A stretch of 64,000 bases of DNA. It comes from Heliopora coerulea (lineage: Eukaryota > Cnidaria > Anthozoa > Scleralcyonacea > Helioporidae). A program made the position numbers and the translations under genes. This document shows positions 30,333-42,209 of this stretch, in pieces; position 1 is the first letter of the stretch, and the number at the start of each line of letters is the position of its first letter. The DNA lies in assembly GCA_030142905.1 (NCBI GenBank), contig JASJOG010000025.1, positions 1,163,501 through 1,227,500 on the forward strand, read 5' to 3'. Below the pieces are notes generated by a model. It did not search any database, was not told where the DNA came from, and worked only from the letters and a program-made list of their open reading frames with translations.

Positions 30333-31239
30333 TTCGTTTCCTGCCACTATGTAGTCCAGATTTAAATCCGATTATATCAAGAAGCTTGCGCGAAAGTTAA
30401 ACGCTACCAGCAACCAAACGATTTGGTTCTGCAGGTGGTGGCATATTCTAATCAACTCACTTCGATTGCTTTTGGATAAATTACAACAAATGGCATACTA
30501 GGCTACTGCACTGTGCCATGACTTTAGAACTTTTCTTTGTCGGTAGTTTCTCCTGTCAATTGTATGTCCGTTGTCATAATTGATTTTGTGGTTGAGCCTA
30601 CACGTTACCTAAGTGTATACAAATTTTTTTTTTCTTCGAATTCCTCTTCAGTTATTGCACCAGTACGTATTTTTTAATTCAAATGGCTGTTCTATTTGCT
30701 CAATGTGTTGTCTGCGTACCATAAATAGCATGCTTTGGCTGATTTTGAGATTATTTCTTTGGAATAACATATCTTATTTTTCAATCGAAACGAAACCATG
30801 CTTTGTTTGCTATTTACATTTCCGCCAAATAGCAATAAAGACCGTATAATACGACTAAAGAAGTATTTCTGATTGTTTACAAAATGGGGTCTAAAGAAGA
30901 ACGATTGGATTGTAAAATAACTAAGCAAATTTTCATAATTTGTCATGTATTCGAACCAGCAATACCTAGGTAAAAATTGGGCCTGAAAAAGGGTATATGG
31001 GAAAATCGTAAAGGTAAAGATGGAACCATAAGCGTCGAGGGAACAGAAAATAGGCTTCAGTTGTCACAAACTTTGCAAAGAGTGGGGGGTATAATTATAT
31101 ATGTATCCCCCTCAGTCCATTAAGTTAAGGTTAGGATTAGATTGAGAATAAGATTGAGATTTAGGGTTAGCGATACAGCAAAGGTTACGGTACGGGTCCA
31201 ACGCAAGAAAAAGAACCCATTACATAAACATTTCTGAAA
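30333..31239. other. Non-coding, nothing firm
   Basis: AT-rich. A short G-strand telomere-like run (gttaaggttaggattag ... ttagggttag) at 31120-31175 precedes the main C-strand block in opposite orientation. Confidence 0.4.
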
Positions 31240-32905
31240 ACAATAACACTAAACCAAACCCTACCCCCAACCCTACCCCTTACCCCCCTCCTAACAGTAA
31301 CCCTACCCCCAACCCTACCCCTTAACCCTAACCTCTAACCCTAACCACTAACCCTAACCCCAAACCATAACCAATTACCCATAATCCCTAACCCTAACAC
31401 CTAACTCCTACCGCTAAACCCTAACCTTAACCCCTAACCCTTTATCCCTAACCCCTTACCACTAATCCCCAACCCTAACACTAACCCCTAAACCTAACCT
31501 TAACCCCTAACCAACCCTAACCCCTAACCCTAATCTCTAACCCCTCAGCCTCAATCCTAACCCTTAACCCTAACCCCTAACTTTAACCCCTAACCCTTAA
31601 ACCTAACCCCTAAACCTAACCTATAACCCTAACTACAAACCCCTATCCTTAACTCCTAACCCCTAACCTTAACCCATAACCCAAACCCCTAAACCTAACC
31701 CCTAAATCTAACCCCTAACCCCAACCTAAAACTATCCCTAACCCTACAATCTTAACCCGTAAACCTAAATCATAACCCTAAACCCAAATCCTAAACGCTA
31801 ACCATAACCCCTAATGTGAACCCCTAACCCTAACCTCATACCCTAAGCCCTAGCCCTAAGCAATCACCCTAATCCCTAACCACTAACCCTAACCCCTCTA
31901 ACCCTAACCCCAAAACGTAACCCCTAACCCAAACCCTAACCCGTAACCCTAACCCCTAAACCTAGTCCTTAAACCTAACTCCTAACTCCAAACCTTAACT
32001 CCTAACCCTAAACCCTAACCCTACCACATAACCCTAACCCTAACACATAACCATAACCCTTAACCCTAACCCCTAACTCCTAATCCTAAACTTAACCCCA
32101 ACCATAACCCCTAACCCAAACCCCTAACACTAACGGCTAACCTTAGTCCCCAAACTTAACCCATAACCCTTACCCCTAACCCTATTCCCAAACCCTAACT
32201 CCTAACCCTAACCCTAACCCAACCCTAACCCAACCCTAAACCTAACTCCTAACCCCTAACCCTAACACACAACCCTAACCCCTAACCGTAACCCCTAACC
32301 CCTAATCCTAAACTTTACCCCAACCATAATCCCTAACCCAAACCCCTAACATTAATGGCTAACCTAAAGCCCCAAACTTATCCTACAACCCTAACCCTAT
32401 TCCCGAACGCTAACCCCTAACCCTAACCCGTAACCCTAACCTAACCCAAACCCCTAAACCTAATCCCTAAACCTAACTCCTATCCCTAACTCCTAACCCT
32501 AACTCCTAACCCCTAACCATAACCACAAACCCTAACCCCTAACCCTACTACATAACCCTAACCTCTAACCCTAACACATAACCCTAACCCCACACCCTAA
32601 CCCCTAACCCTAAACTTAACCCTAACAATAGCCCCTAACCCAAACCCCTAACCCTAATCCCTAACCTTAAGCCTCAACCTTAACCCACAACCCTAACCCC
32701 TAACCCTATTCCCGAACCCTAACCCCTAACCCCTAACCCTAACAACTAACCCCTAACCCTAACGCCAACCCTTAACTCTAACCCCTACCCCTAACCCTCA
32801 ACCTAATCCGAGCGCTAACCCTAACCGCAACCCTAGCACTAGCGCTAGCCCTAACCCTTGCCCTAAACCTATCTCTAAGGCTAGTGCTAACCCTAATCTT
32901 AACAG
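31240..32905. repeat. Degenerate telomere-like (CCCTAA)n block
   Basis: About 1.7 kb of units dominated by aaccctaacccctaaccct, i.e. CCCTAA mixed with CCCCTAA and point variants. This is the C-strand of the metazoan telomere repeat TTAGGG. The high variation between units says it is an interstitial or subtelomeric relic and not an active telomere end. It runs directly into satellite-like DNA at its right edge. Confidence 0.9.
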
Positions 32906-33199
32906 GAATGAAAGGTATAACTCCTACGCCGGACTCGACGTGGCTCATACCGGGCAGCCTGTTTGGTGTTCATTCCCGATATTTTTGCACTCGTTTCGCA
33001 CGAGATATTGACAAGTCGAAATTCGGACCAAAAGCAAACGGTGCACCATATGACTTCATATGTTCCACCCATCGCAAATAGAAGTTTCTGCAACTCTACG
33101 ACACTTTCGTAATCGTTTCTGCAAAGACCTGTGGCTCCCGTATCATGCTGTTTGGCATTGATTCCGATTGTTTCGCACTCGATTGCAACGAAATATCGA
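32906..33199. repeat. Satellite (about 185-bp monomer), array 1, left piece
   Basis: Diverged monomers: gaaattcggaccaaaagcaa (33018), agaagtttctgcaactctac (33080), atgctgtttggcattgattccgattg (33147). Same orientation as the rest of array 1 and array 2. The array is interrupted at 33200 by a hAT element. Confidence 0.75.
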
Positions 33200-33919
33200 C
33201 ATAGGCGTAGAGTATGGGGGGCTGAGGGGCTCTAGTCCCCCCCAAAAATCTTAATGGGGGGCTTAGCCCCCCAGAAATTTTGCAGCTAATGACTCATCAA
33301 TCACCATTCACAAATTAGAGGCTAGGGCTATATAACTGTTATAGCCTCATCCCGGTCAGCCAAAAGCGCCCATGTACACATAAGACAACCCAGTAATTAA
33401 ACACATCAAAAAATTATAAAATTTAATAACGAGAAAATCCATATTATGATAGGATATCTAAGAGGTGGGGCATTCTCTTCCGCAAGGACACTGGGGACGA
33501 GAATAGCGAGTCGGTGCTTCGTTTACCCCTCATTATATTGTATCAAGTGATTAGGGTCAGTGTTTTGTTGGGGTCGGGCGTAGTGATACAATATGATCAG
33601 GGGTAAATGAAGTACTTATCGAGTGGCGGTAAGTGCACATCCTTTACTAGAGTGTGGACAGTGGATTGTATATCTCTTGAAATTACAAGACATTCTGCAC
33701 AGTCTAATTAGCGATTGTTTCTATTCTATGATTCATTTTTTACCAATAAGTTGTCAATTTTATCACTAAGTAAAGGTTTATTCCGTATCAGTAACGATCA
33801 GCTGTTAGCAATTTTCCGTAGAACTCGATTCGCACAATCACCAAGAGGTCATTTCACTCATGCACCTCGTCCTTGAATTTCAGCCCACCCCCAAACAAAA
33901 GCAAAACTCTACGCCTATG
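33200..33919. mobile_element. hAT-type non-autonomous element in satellite
   Basis: Perfect 14-bp terminal inverted repeats CATAGGCGTAGAGT, flanked by the exact 8-bp duplication AATATCGA (33192-33199, 33920-33927), which belongs to the satellite monomer (aagatatcgaca). 720 bp, no transposase; internal GGGG/CCCC-rich patch at 33215-33270. Confidence 0.88.
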
Positions 33920-33927
33920 AATATCGA

Positions 33928-35262
33928 CACGTCGAAATTCAGCCCAATAGCAAAGGGGGGAGCACATTGCTCACGTTGTCTCCCTTGGCAAACAGAGCTT
34001 TCTGCAGTTCTTCGAAAATTACCTGATTATTTCGACAAAGGCCAGAGGCTCCAATAACCTGCCGTTTGGCCTTGATTTTGATTGTCTCGCGCCCGATTAG
34101 CAAGAGAAATCGATACGTCGAAATTAATCCCACTAGCAAAGAGAGGACTAAACGGCTCATGTGGTCTATCTCGCGGAAAACAAGATTTCTGCAACTCTTC
34201 CAAACTTCCCTCATCCTGTCAGAAAAGGCAAGATGCTCTCAATTTCTTTCGTTTGGCGTTGATTCCTATTGTTTGGCACTCAATTGGCACGACAAATCGA
34301 CACGTCAAAATTCAGCCCAATAGAAAAGACGAAACCACATGGCTCATGTGAACCCCCTTACCAAAACGACAATTCTGACACTCCTCGAAACTCTTCTGAT
34401 CTTCTCAGCATAGGCCAGAGAATCCCAAATGCTCCTGTATGGTATTGATTCCGATTGTTTGGCGCTCCATTGGCAAGATATATCAACAATCGAAAATTCG
34501 ACCCAAAAGGAGAAAGGGGACCACATGGGCCATGTGGTCCCCCTTTTGCAAAACGACGTTTCTGCAACTTTATCGAAACTATTCTGATCTTATCAGCAAA
34601 GGCCAGAGGCTAACAAATATTGCTGTTTGGCATTGATACCGATTGCTTGGCACTCGATTGGCAAGAGATATCCACACTTGGAAATTCGGCCCAATACCAA
34701 ATGGGGGCAACAACACGTCTCATGTGGTTCCCCCTTTGCAAAACGAGATTTGTACAACTCTTCGAAACTTCCCTGTTCTTGTCAGCAAAGGCCACAAACT
34801 CCCAAACATTGCTGTTTGGCGTTGATTTCGATTGTTTGGCACTCGATTGGAAAGAGATATCCACACTTGGAAATTCCGCCCAGTAGCAAAGAGGGGACCA
34901 CGTGGCTCATGTGGTCCTCCGTTTGGAAAACGAGATTTATTCAACTCTTTGAAACTTCCCTGCTCTTGTCAGAAAAGGCCAGGGACTCCCAAATAATGTT
35001 GTTTGGCGTTGATTCCGACTGTTTGGCACTCGATTGGCAAGATTATCCACACTTGGAAATTCGGACCAATAGCAAAGGGAGGACCACCTGCTTCACGTGG
35101 TCCCCGCTTAGCAAAAGGAAATTTCCCTGTTCTTGTGAGCAAAGGCCAGAGGTTCCGAAACAATGCTGTTTAAAGTTGATACATATTGCTTGGCACTCGA
35201 CTGGGAAGAGATATCAACACTTAGAAATTCGGCCCTATAGCAAGGGGTACCACAAGGCTCAT
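33928..35262. repeat. Satellite (about 185-bp monomer), array 1, right piece
   Basis: About seven monomers with landmarks tttctgcaactcttcgaaac, aggctcccaaat, ctgtttggcgttgattccga, cactcgattggcaagagata and a short palindrome (ggaccacatggctcatgtgg in the best units). Monomers are more diverged from each other here than in array 2. The array stops inside the palindrome, where the BEL element begins. Confidence 0.88.
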
Positions 35263-35279
35263 CGGGTCCAAAGTGAGGG

Positions 35280-36155
35280 ACCAATGGTGGGTTAAATTTC
35301 CATTTAATCCCTTGATCAACAGTCCGCTGCTGAATTTCTTTATCTTCCAGCTGATTCACCAATTCTTGTAATTCTCGAGCTGCTCCAATGAAATTGGTGC
35401 CACGGATCACTGACAATTTCTTGTGGTTATCCTCGGCGGCTTGCCATTCTAGTTAGACACCTCAAGAAACTATCGGTGTCCAAACCATAGGCCATCTCTA
35501 AGTGTACTGCTCGATTTAGTAAACAGGTGAAAAGGTATAACCAGCGTTTTGCTCTTCTTTTTCCTCTCCCTTGCACGGTGATAAAGGGTCCACCAAAATC
35601 TACTGAAGTTCGAGTAAATGATCTGAGGGGAAGACGTGACCGCTTTTTCGGCAGTGGAGCCATTACTTGACGGGCAGCCTTTGCTCGTCTTCTTTTACGT
35701 TCGTTACACTCGTTTTCCCATTCGTGAACTTCTTCTCGAGCAGCGACGATCCAATATTCAGTTGTCAAATTCGCAAGAGTGTGATTGGTTCCTGTGATAT
35801 GCCTGCCGAGTTCGTGGTAATATTTTACAATTACTTTTGTCACCCAGCACCCTCTCGGTAAAATAATCGGAAATCGGACATCATAGGGTAGAAATTCCGC
35901 ATAGCCCATGTGGCCATCGCATCTTAAAATTCCGTCGTCATCAATCTTCGGCATTAGCTTCAATAGTCGACTCTTTCTTGGAAGTGTCCTTCCATCACGA
36001 ATTGCAGCATACTCTTCCCTGAATTCTTTTCTTTGAGCGTCTCGAATGAGACATCGCTGCGCTTCCTCAACTTCTTCAGGCATGAGTGCAAGTCCCACTT
36101 GTCGATCTCCACCATGCCTTTGAGAGTTGCACACGAATCTTAAAACCCATGCCAA
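35280..36155 (-). pseudogene. BEL/Pao integrase (zinc-binding and core), truncated
   Basis: Frame 36155-35427: DGILRCDGHMGYAEFLPYDV, RFPIILPRGCWVTKVIVKYY with HELGRHITGTNHTLANLTTE (H...H zinc-binding part), then RSFTRTSVDFGGPFITVQGR and CLLNRAVHLEMAYGLDTDSF (DDE core with the first two acidic residues). After a frameshift near 35430 the frame 35416-35290 continues with SVIRGTNFIGAARELQELVN (the family GTNF...A block) and KWKFNPPLVPHFG, then stops at satellite. Confidence 0.82.
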
Positions 36156-36440
36156 AACGTGAGTTAACCGCTTCTAACTAGACCAATTCGTAGGTTCAAG
36201 TTTCCAGGTAATATCGTTGGAGCGGACATTATCTGGGCGTGGTGATTGAGATAAGATGTAAGATGTCTTCACTTCCGAGGAAACCTCACTCCCCCGTTCA
36301 ATTTTACTTTGTGGCCATTCTGATTCGCTCGCTTTCAGAAATCTTGGGCCATGCCACCACAGTTCACTCTTGCTTAATTCTTGGGCTCCAACTCCACGAG
36401 AACACATGTCAGCAGGATTTTCTTTGGTATGGATGTACTG

Positions 36441-36800
36441 TCACTGTTCGGGATTCGTTTGACTCTGAATCTCTCCAATTCTATTTGCTACAAATGGACA
36501 AAACTGCCTCCCTTTTCCTCGAATCCAGTATAGGATATTCATGCTGTCCCTCCAAAACCTAGCTTGCGAAACTGACATACCAAGGGCTGCTGCAATAGAG
36601 GTCGTCAGTCGAATTCCTAAAACGGCCGCTCGTAGCTCTAGACGAGGGGTACTCGTGGACGCGAGAGGAGATACTCGGGTTTTTGAAGCAATGATGATCG
36701 CGTTAACCCTTCCATCATTGTGGTCAGTTCTGAAGTAACTGACTGCACCATAGGCATCTTTCGAAGCGTCAACGAAGATAAGGATCACCGTTGATTTCAC
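36441..36800 (-). pseudogene. BEL/Pao RNase H-like region, broken
   Basis: VILIFVDASKDAYGAVSYFR, SKTRVSPLASTSTPRLELRA and FWRDSMNILYWIRGKGRQFC match the Peptidase_A17/RNase H part of Pao polyproteins (F-x-DAS, PRLEL, DS-x-x-x-L-x-W). It is separated from RT and integrase by frameshifts, with remnants between (36174-36407; 36800-37170). Confidence 0.75.
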
Positions 36801-37170
36801 ATCGGATGAACTCTGCAGACATCGTTAGAAACCATTAGAGAATGGTTTGGATGACTTCAATTTCTTCGAACCAGATTTTAACTCGACTGTAGATATCCGC
36901 ATCAATTGAGTCGTCCCAATCTAGCCCCTTCGACCACAATTCCTAAACAAGGATCTTTGCACGAACGATGAATGGGGAAAGGAGCCCTAGGGGATCAAAG
37001 ATCGTCGCCACCTTGCTCAAAATTGTTCTCTCTGTCAAGCGAGTTTAGAACGTTAGATCTACATCTTGGAAGGAAAAGACATCCTTTAACGCCAACCACA
37101 GATCGATTTCAGCGGCACGATACTCTTTCGGAATTTCTGCAAGCACGGTCCCAGAATTTGACAACCACTT

Positions 37171-37863
37171 TCACGGTTCCATTCCCGCTTTTCCCCAAAA
37201 ATCGGTTAGTTGTCGATACAGCTCGATTGCAGTATTGTCCGTCCTGACTGAATCCAAGGAGTCGTCCATGTACGTGGATTCTTTAATGGTTTCTGCGGCA
37301 AGTGCGAACTCAGCCTTACAGATCTCGGTGTTTTCCTGTGATACGAACTGGGCCCGAAAGGGAGCAGATGCGTCACCAAAGACAATTCTCTCGAACTCGT
37401 ATACGTCTGCTTTCCGCTGCGGCTCTAAGTCTCTCCACAAGAATCGGAAATATGAACGGTCTTCAACTGGAATACGAATTTGGAAATACATTTCTTTTAT
37501 GTCACACGCTACAGCTACTGGATAACGGCGAAAACGTATGAGCACATCAAACAAACTGTTCTGCAGTTTGGGACCAGATGGAATTTCATCATTTAGGGAC
37601 TTCCCTTGATACTTGGCACTGGCATCAAAGACAATCCGTGTCTTTGTTGTTGCCTTGTCTGGACGGCAAACTGGAAAGTGAGGAAGGTACCAAACTTGTC
37701 CATTTGGTTTCGCTTCTCTCGACTGATCCACTTTATGGATATATCCCTTTCGCTGATAGGCTAAGATAGTGTTTGCATAGTCTTCTCTGGTACGCTTCTG
37801 TCGTAACAACCTCTTCTCGGTATTCTGCAACCGACTAACCGTCGTTTCATAGTTGTTTTCCAA
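37171..37863 (-). pseudogene. BEL/Pao reverse transcriptase
   Basis: WYLPHFPVCRPDKATTKTRI, VFDASAKYQGKSLNDEIPSG, PVAVACDIKEMYFQIRIPVE, and ESTYMDDSLDSVRT with an intact YMDD catalytic motif. The frame is open over the fingers and palm but is out of frame with the protease (overlap at 37847-37863) and with the downstream RNase H. Confidence 0.82.
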
Positions 37864-38700
37864 TGTGGGATGATGTTAGAGCCATGGCACAACCACTTGA
37901 TATCGTTCCCCCATCGTCCTCTAGTGATAGACGAACTTTATTTAATGCCAGCTTCTCCTCACCGGTCATCACTTTGGTCAGCGGTTGCGTCTCCATGGAG
38001 TCCACCTCCCAAAATCTCTTCAAAGAATGGTTGATTTCATCAAACACCTGCGGTGGTGTGAAAAAGGCATAGGCCAAGTTTGTCCTTGGATTCGAAGAGT
38101 TTTCTTTCCACTCAGGACTACCAATACAGGACCATCTCAATGGCCCAAGCCGCGCCACTGGTTCGCCAGATTGCCCTTTTACGTCACTACGTGAATAGTG
38201 TAGATCAATGTGGCCTTGACCAATCACCACGTCGACTACGGGATCCCTCGCAACTTCGGGGAAATTGCACACTTGTAAATGAGGCCATCGGGTTTGATGA
38301 CGTCTCCAATCAACAACTCGATACTTTCCGGTAATTTGGCGTGGACAAGTAAAGGCACTAAACGAACATTTGACGTTCCCGTCACAACTTTCCAATATCA
38401 CATCAACCGGCATCGAATCAAATGTTTCAACGCTTTCGTTTAAAACTTGAACAGTTACTGGTTCATATGGAACTGATAGTCCAAGAGCACCTGCTACTTC
38501 CTCATTCATGTATGAGGCACTGCTCGCATCATCGAGCACGGCGTTGACTTTCAGTTTCTTGCCATTCGCCTTGAGCCACACTGGTACCGTTCGGAAAGAA
38601 TGATTCCTTGGATATTTCGGCAGATGCTAGAGTTGTCATATATGTGTGCTGATCTGACGCGATGCTGAAGTCTGATTTGGAATCACCTACGGCTGGCGAA
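37847..38700 (-). pseudogene. BEL/Pao protease (DUF1758-like)
   Basis: KLKVNAVLDDASSASYMNEE carries the DDAS catalytic motif of Pao retropepsins, followed by LGLSVPYEPVTVQVLNESVE, VDVVIGQGHIDLHYS and GPLRWSCIGSPEW. In-frame ATG at 38581; weaker upstream sequence reaches the LINE insertion at about 38705. The protease would cut the Gag-Pol polyprotein. Confidence 0.78.
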
Positions 38701-38704
38701 TCTG

Positions 38705-41640
38705 GAATTTATTTATTTATTTTATTTATTTAAGATTATTTATGCACGGTAGCCATTCAGCACACTAAACTGTTTTTCAATGGGCCGTGCTTTGGTCTAA
38801 AAATCTATTAAATTACAAAAAGTTGCGAAGCCTACATACTAATCAGCTTCACCCTATAATAACTATTTTATTTACAACCTATCAATATACTAATTATATT
38901 ACAAACTACCGATTATGAATAATACATACAAACATAACTAACAATTAACATCCTACAAGTGTTTAGAATCCACACAAGCCCAAATTCATGCAGTTCAAAC
39001 AAGTGTCGTCCTGAAATGTCTTGGACAATCTTAGAGCCATTATCAATAACTGTTTTCTAAATTTTGGAAATAGTGATCAATTAGATTTTTAAATCTTGTC
39101 GTAGACAGAGTTTGATACTCAGAAACTATATCGCGAGGCCATTTGTTCCATGCAGCCGCTGACCTATATGAGAAGGACTTTTTCATGAAATCTGTATTAG
39201 GTTTATTTAAGTGAAGTTTTCGATCGTTGCTTCTTAGGTGATACATAGCATTATTTCTGATATTAAACATTTCAGATATATATTCTGGTAATTGTCCTTG
39301 TAGTGCTTTAAAAGTAATTTTTACTTCCCGTTTCTTTAAAATGTTTTCAATCGGAGCCCATCCCAAATCAGCAAAAATCTCCTTCGACCTAACATCGTAA
39401 CTAGATCCCGTTATAACACGGGCAGCTCTTTTCTGCAATTTGTACAGCTTATTCAAGTGTGCACGACCACCATCATTCCATACAGTAGAACAGTAAGTGA
39501 AATGAGGTAGGACTAGTGAGTTATAAATATTCATCAGTGCATTTTGGTTTACATATTGTTTTGATCTTCTTAATAAACAAATAGATTTAGATATCTTTTT
39601 GTACTGTTCATCATTGTGTTCATTCCATTTTAACTCTTCATCAAGAATAATTCCTAATACTTTCTTGTTTTTTACTAGCTTAATTGCATGCCTTCCAATT
39701 ATAATATTTGGAGTTTCAGTAAATTGCTTTAGTCTCTTTTTTGATGCTATTAGCATAAACTCTGTTTTTTTAATATTTAAAGTCAATTTGTTTGCTGTTA
39801 GCCAAATATTGACATTATGTAGATCTGCATTGATTTTGTTTTCAATGTCAGTTGGTGAAGTTCCTGAACTGGACAAGTTGGTATCATCTGCAAACATCGA
39901 AGCTTGAGTATTTTGAAGACAGTTAGGAAGGTCATTAACGTAGAGGGAAAACAATAATGGTCCTAGATTTGATCCTTGTGGAACACCACATAGAATTTTT
40001 TTTTGGCTTTGACTTTTTACCTTGTAGTATACAGATTTGCATTCTGTTATCTAAATATGATTTAAACAGACTAAGAGCCTGGTTTTTTACGCCATATAGT
40101 TCAAGCTTAGATAAAAGTATTTGATGATCTACGGTATCAAACGTTTTCTTTAGGTCGAGGAACAATACACCATTAAACCCTTGTCAATGTTCATCAGCCA
40201 TTTGTCTGTTGTTTGCAATAAAGACGTTTCTGTGGAATGATACTGACGAAATCCTGATTGTTGTTTTGAGAAAATATTGTTATCATTCAAAAATTTACTT
40301 AATTGGTCGTATATAAGTTTTTCCATGATTTTGGCAATAACTGGTAGAACTGAAATAGGTCTGTAATTTCCACAGTTCTTTTTATCCCCCTCTTTATAAA
40401 TAGGGGTTACTTTAGTTATTTTTAGATCATCGGGGAATATACCAGAAGCTAGAACTAAATTGAAAATATATAATAAAGTTTCACAAATAGTATGTCCTGC
40501 TGCCTTTAGTAATTTGTTCGTAATTTTATCCAGGCCAGATGCTTTAGACAATTTCAACCTCTCTAAGACCTTAATCAGTTCACTTTCAGATATTAGTCCA
40601 AAAGAAAATTCCCTATCACTAGGCGATACCCATTGCAAAGGGTCAATATAATTTGGTGGTATGTCCTCGCAAAGTTTTGGTCCAATCTCGCAACAGAATT
40701 TATTAAATTCATTGGCTATATTCTGATTTCCTGTAATTATTCTTTCATCAACTTCAATTTCGTTAATAGTCGTGGTTTGTGATTTCCTATTGAGCAGTTC
40801 GTTAATGTATTTCCAGCCATCTTTATTATTTGTGCAATTTTCTAAATTTATTTTAAAATATGATGCTTTAGTTTCCCTAATAAGTGAAGTAACCTGATTT
40901 TTACATCTTTTGTATGCTTCATAATAGGTAGGTGAATTTAGTTGTATTGCTTTCTTTTTAAGGAAATCTCTATGGTGGCTCAGTTTCTTAATATTTTCAT
41001 TTAGCCATGGGCTAAATTCGCTTTTCACTTTTCTAGTACGACACGGGACATGGATATCCGCAATCTTAAGAAAGATTGATTTCCACTCTCTCCATGCTTG
41101 CTTTGGGTCAGAATTATACGTGAAATATTTAAGAACTTGTTCTAAATTATTTTGAAATTGTATGGCATTAAAGTTTTTAAATTGCCTTGTTTCTACAATT
41201 TTAGGTTCTTGTCGAGGAACGCTAATTTTTCTACAAATATATACCATACTGTGATCGCTTATTCCCATCTCAATTACACCAGAATCACTTGTTTTATTGT
41301 CATCACTTCTAGTGATCACAATATCTAATAGTGTTTCTGTTGACGAAGTTATTCTTGTGGGAGTCTCTATATGTTGCTGTAATTGATAAATGTCAATGAG
41401 ATCTCTGAGTCGTTTTAGGTTGTTGCTGTTGTGATCAACCGTTTTGAGCAAGTCACAGTTGAAGTCACCCGTTATCACAACTTCACTTTTCTCATCAATT
41501 TTTTTTTAAGAAGTTTTCAAAGTGAGAAAAAAATTCACAATTTGGACTTGGAGGGCGATACCAAGTAGAGATAAATAAAGGTTTTGCTTTTGGCTTTTTA
41601 ATATCTAAACAAATGGCCTCCACATCCTCTGGGAATGGCT
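38705..41640 (-). mobile_element. 5'-truncated LINE inserted in the BEL element
   Basis: Minus-strand CR1/Jockey-like ORF2: endonuclease (FISTWYRPPSP, VVITGDFNCDLLKTVDHNSN, THSTETLLDIVITRS-type block near 41340), RT, thumb and C-terminus, then a 3' tail of (AAATA)-type repeats at 38710-38740. The first part of the endonuclease is missing at about 41640, where BEL Gag resumes. Short similar sequence (ctggaat / ctgggaat) at both edges may be the target duplication, but this is not certain. Confidence 0.82.
39043..41478 (-). pseudogene. LINE ORF2 (endonuclease-RT), broken by frameshifts
   Basis: Frame 41478-40150 covers late endonuclease to RT start: DFKNFNAIQ-type linker, KLSKASGLDKITNKLLKAAG, IYKEGDKKNCGNYRPISVLP, QQSGFRQYHSTETSLLQTTD. 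The next frame (40165-39935) has [20 protein letters not shown], and the third (39954-39043) ASMFADDTNLSSSG (catalytic FADD), YCSTVWNDGGRAHLNKLYKL and a stop at 39043. Only two frameshifts separate the pieces, so this is a fairly young copy. Confidence 0.82.
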
Positions 41641-42209
41641 TTGAGCAATCGCTCCGACGCCTTGACACTTGTCTTCTTTCGGTTACTCTTATTTAACTTC
41701 CTATCTAACGGTCTGTGCAGCAGCTCGTGATGTGTGTTCTTACAACCGTCTATACCACATTTGATTTGAATTGCTGCACTCTTTGGCTTGATGATTACCA
41801 GAGAGACAACGAAAACATAACTTTGTCTCTTCAGCCAGCTTCCATCTCTGATCCACACTCCACTCTTTAATAAATTTGTAGCAATCCCACACACGGTGAC
41901 CAATCTTTTCACAACAAACACATGCTCGGCGATATTCTCGAAACGACTCCTTCCATTTCTAACCATCGTAGTGAAACTGCGTTGCTGCCTCTTATCGAAG
42001 GGTTTCTTCTGGTTTGATTCTGCTAGGCCTTCTCTGCTTTCTAGGGCACGAACACGGTACTCTGTTTCGTCCACCATACAGTCACGCAGCGTTTCCAAGG
42101 ACTCCTCTCGATGATATTCAGTCGCCCATCTAAAATAATTAGACAACATTAGTCTGGGAATTTTTCTAATAACGTGTACAGCATGCTGTTTGGTTTCAAC
42201 TCGCTCCAC
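41640..42209 (-). pseudogene. BEL/Pao Gag, C-terminal part
   Basis: KIPRLMLSNYFRWATEYHRE continues the Gag frame that ends at 42149 after a one-base shift. It contains CGIDGCKNTHHELLH, a BEL-type zinc-knuckle remnant (C-x4-C-x4-H-x3-H). Cut at about 41640 by the LINE. Confidence 0.7.

Noticed and set aside
31240..32905. True telomere end
   Set aside because: Units are too degenerate, and the block is internal with other repeats and genes on both sides.
33939..35295. Many open frames on both strands across the satellite arrays (also 50527-55858)
   Set aside because: They repeat the same peptide phrases (e.g. CQTIGIN, LARDIHTWKFG) with each monomer and are by-products of a repeat with few stops, not genes.
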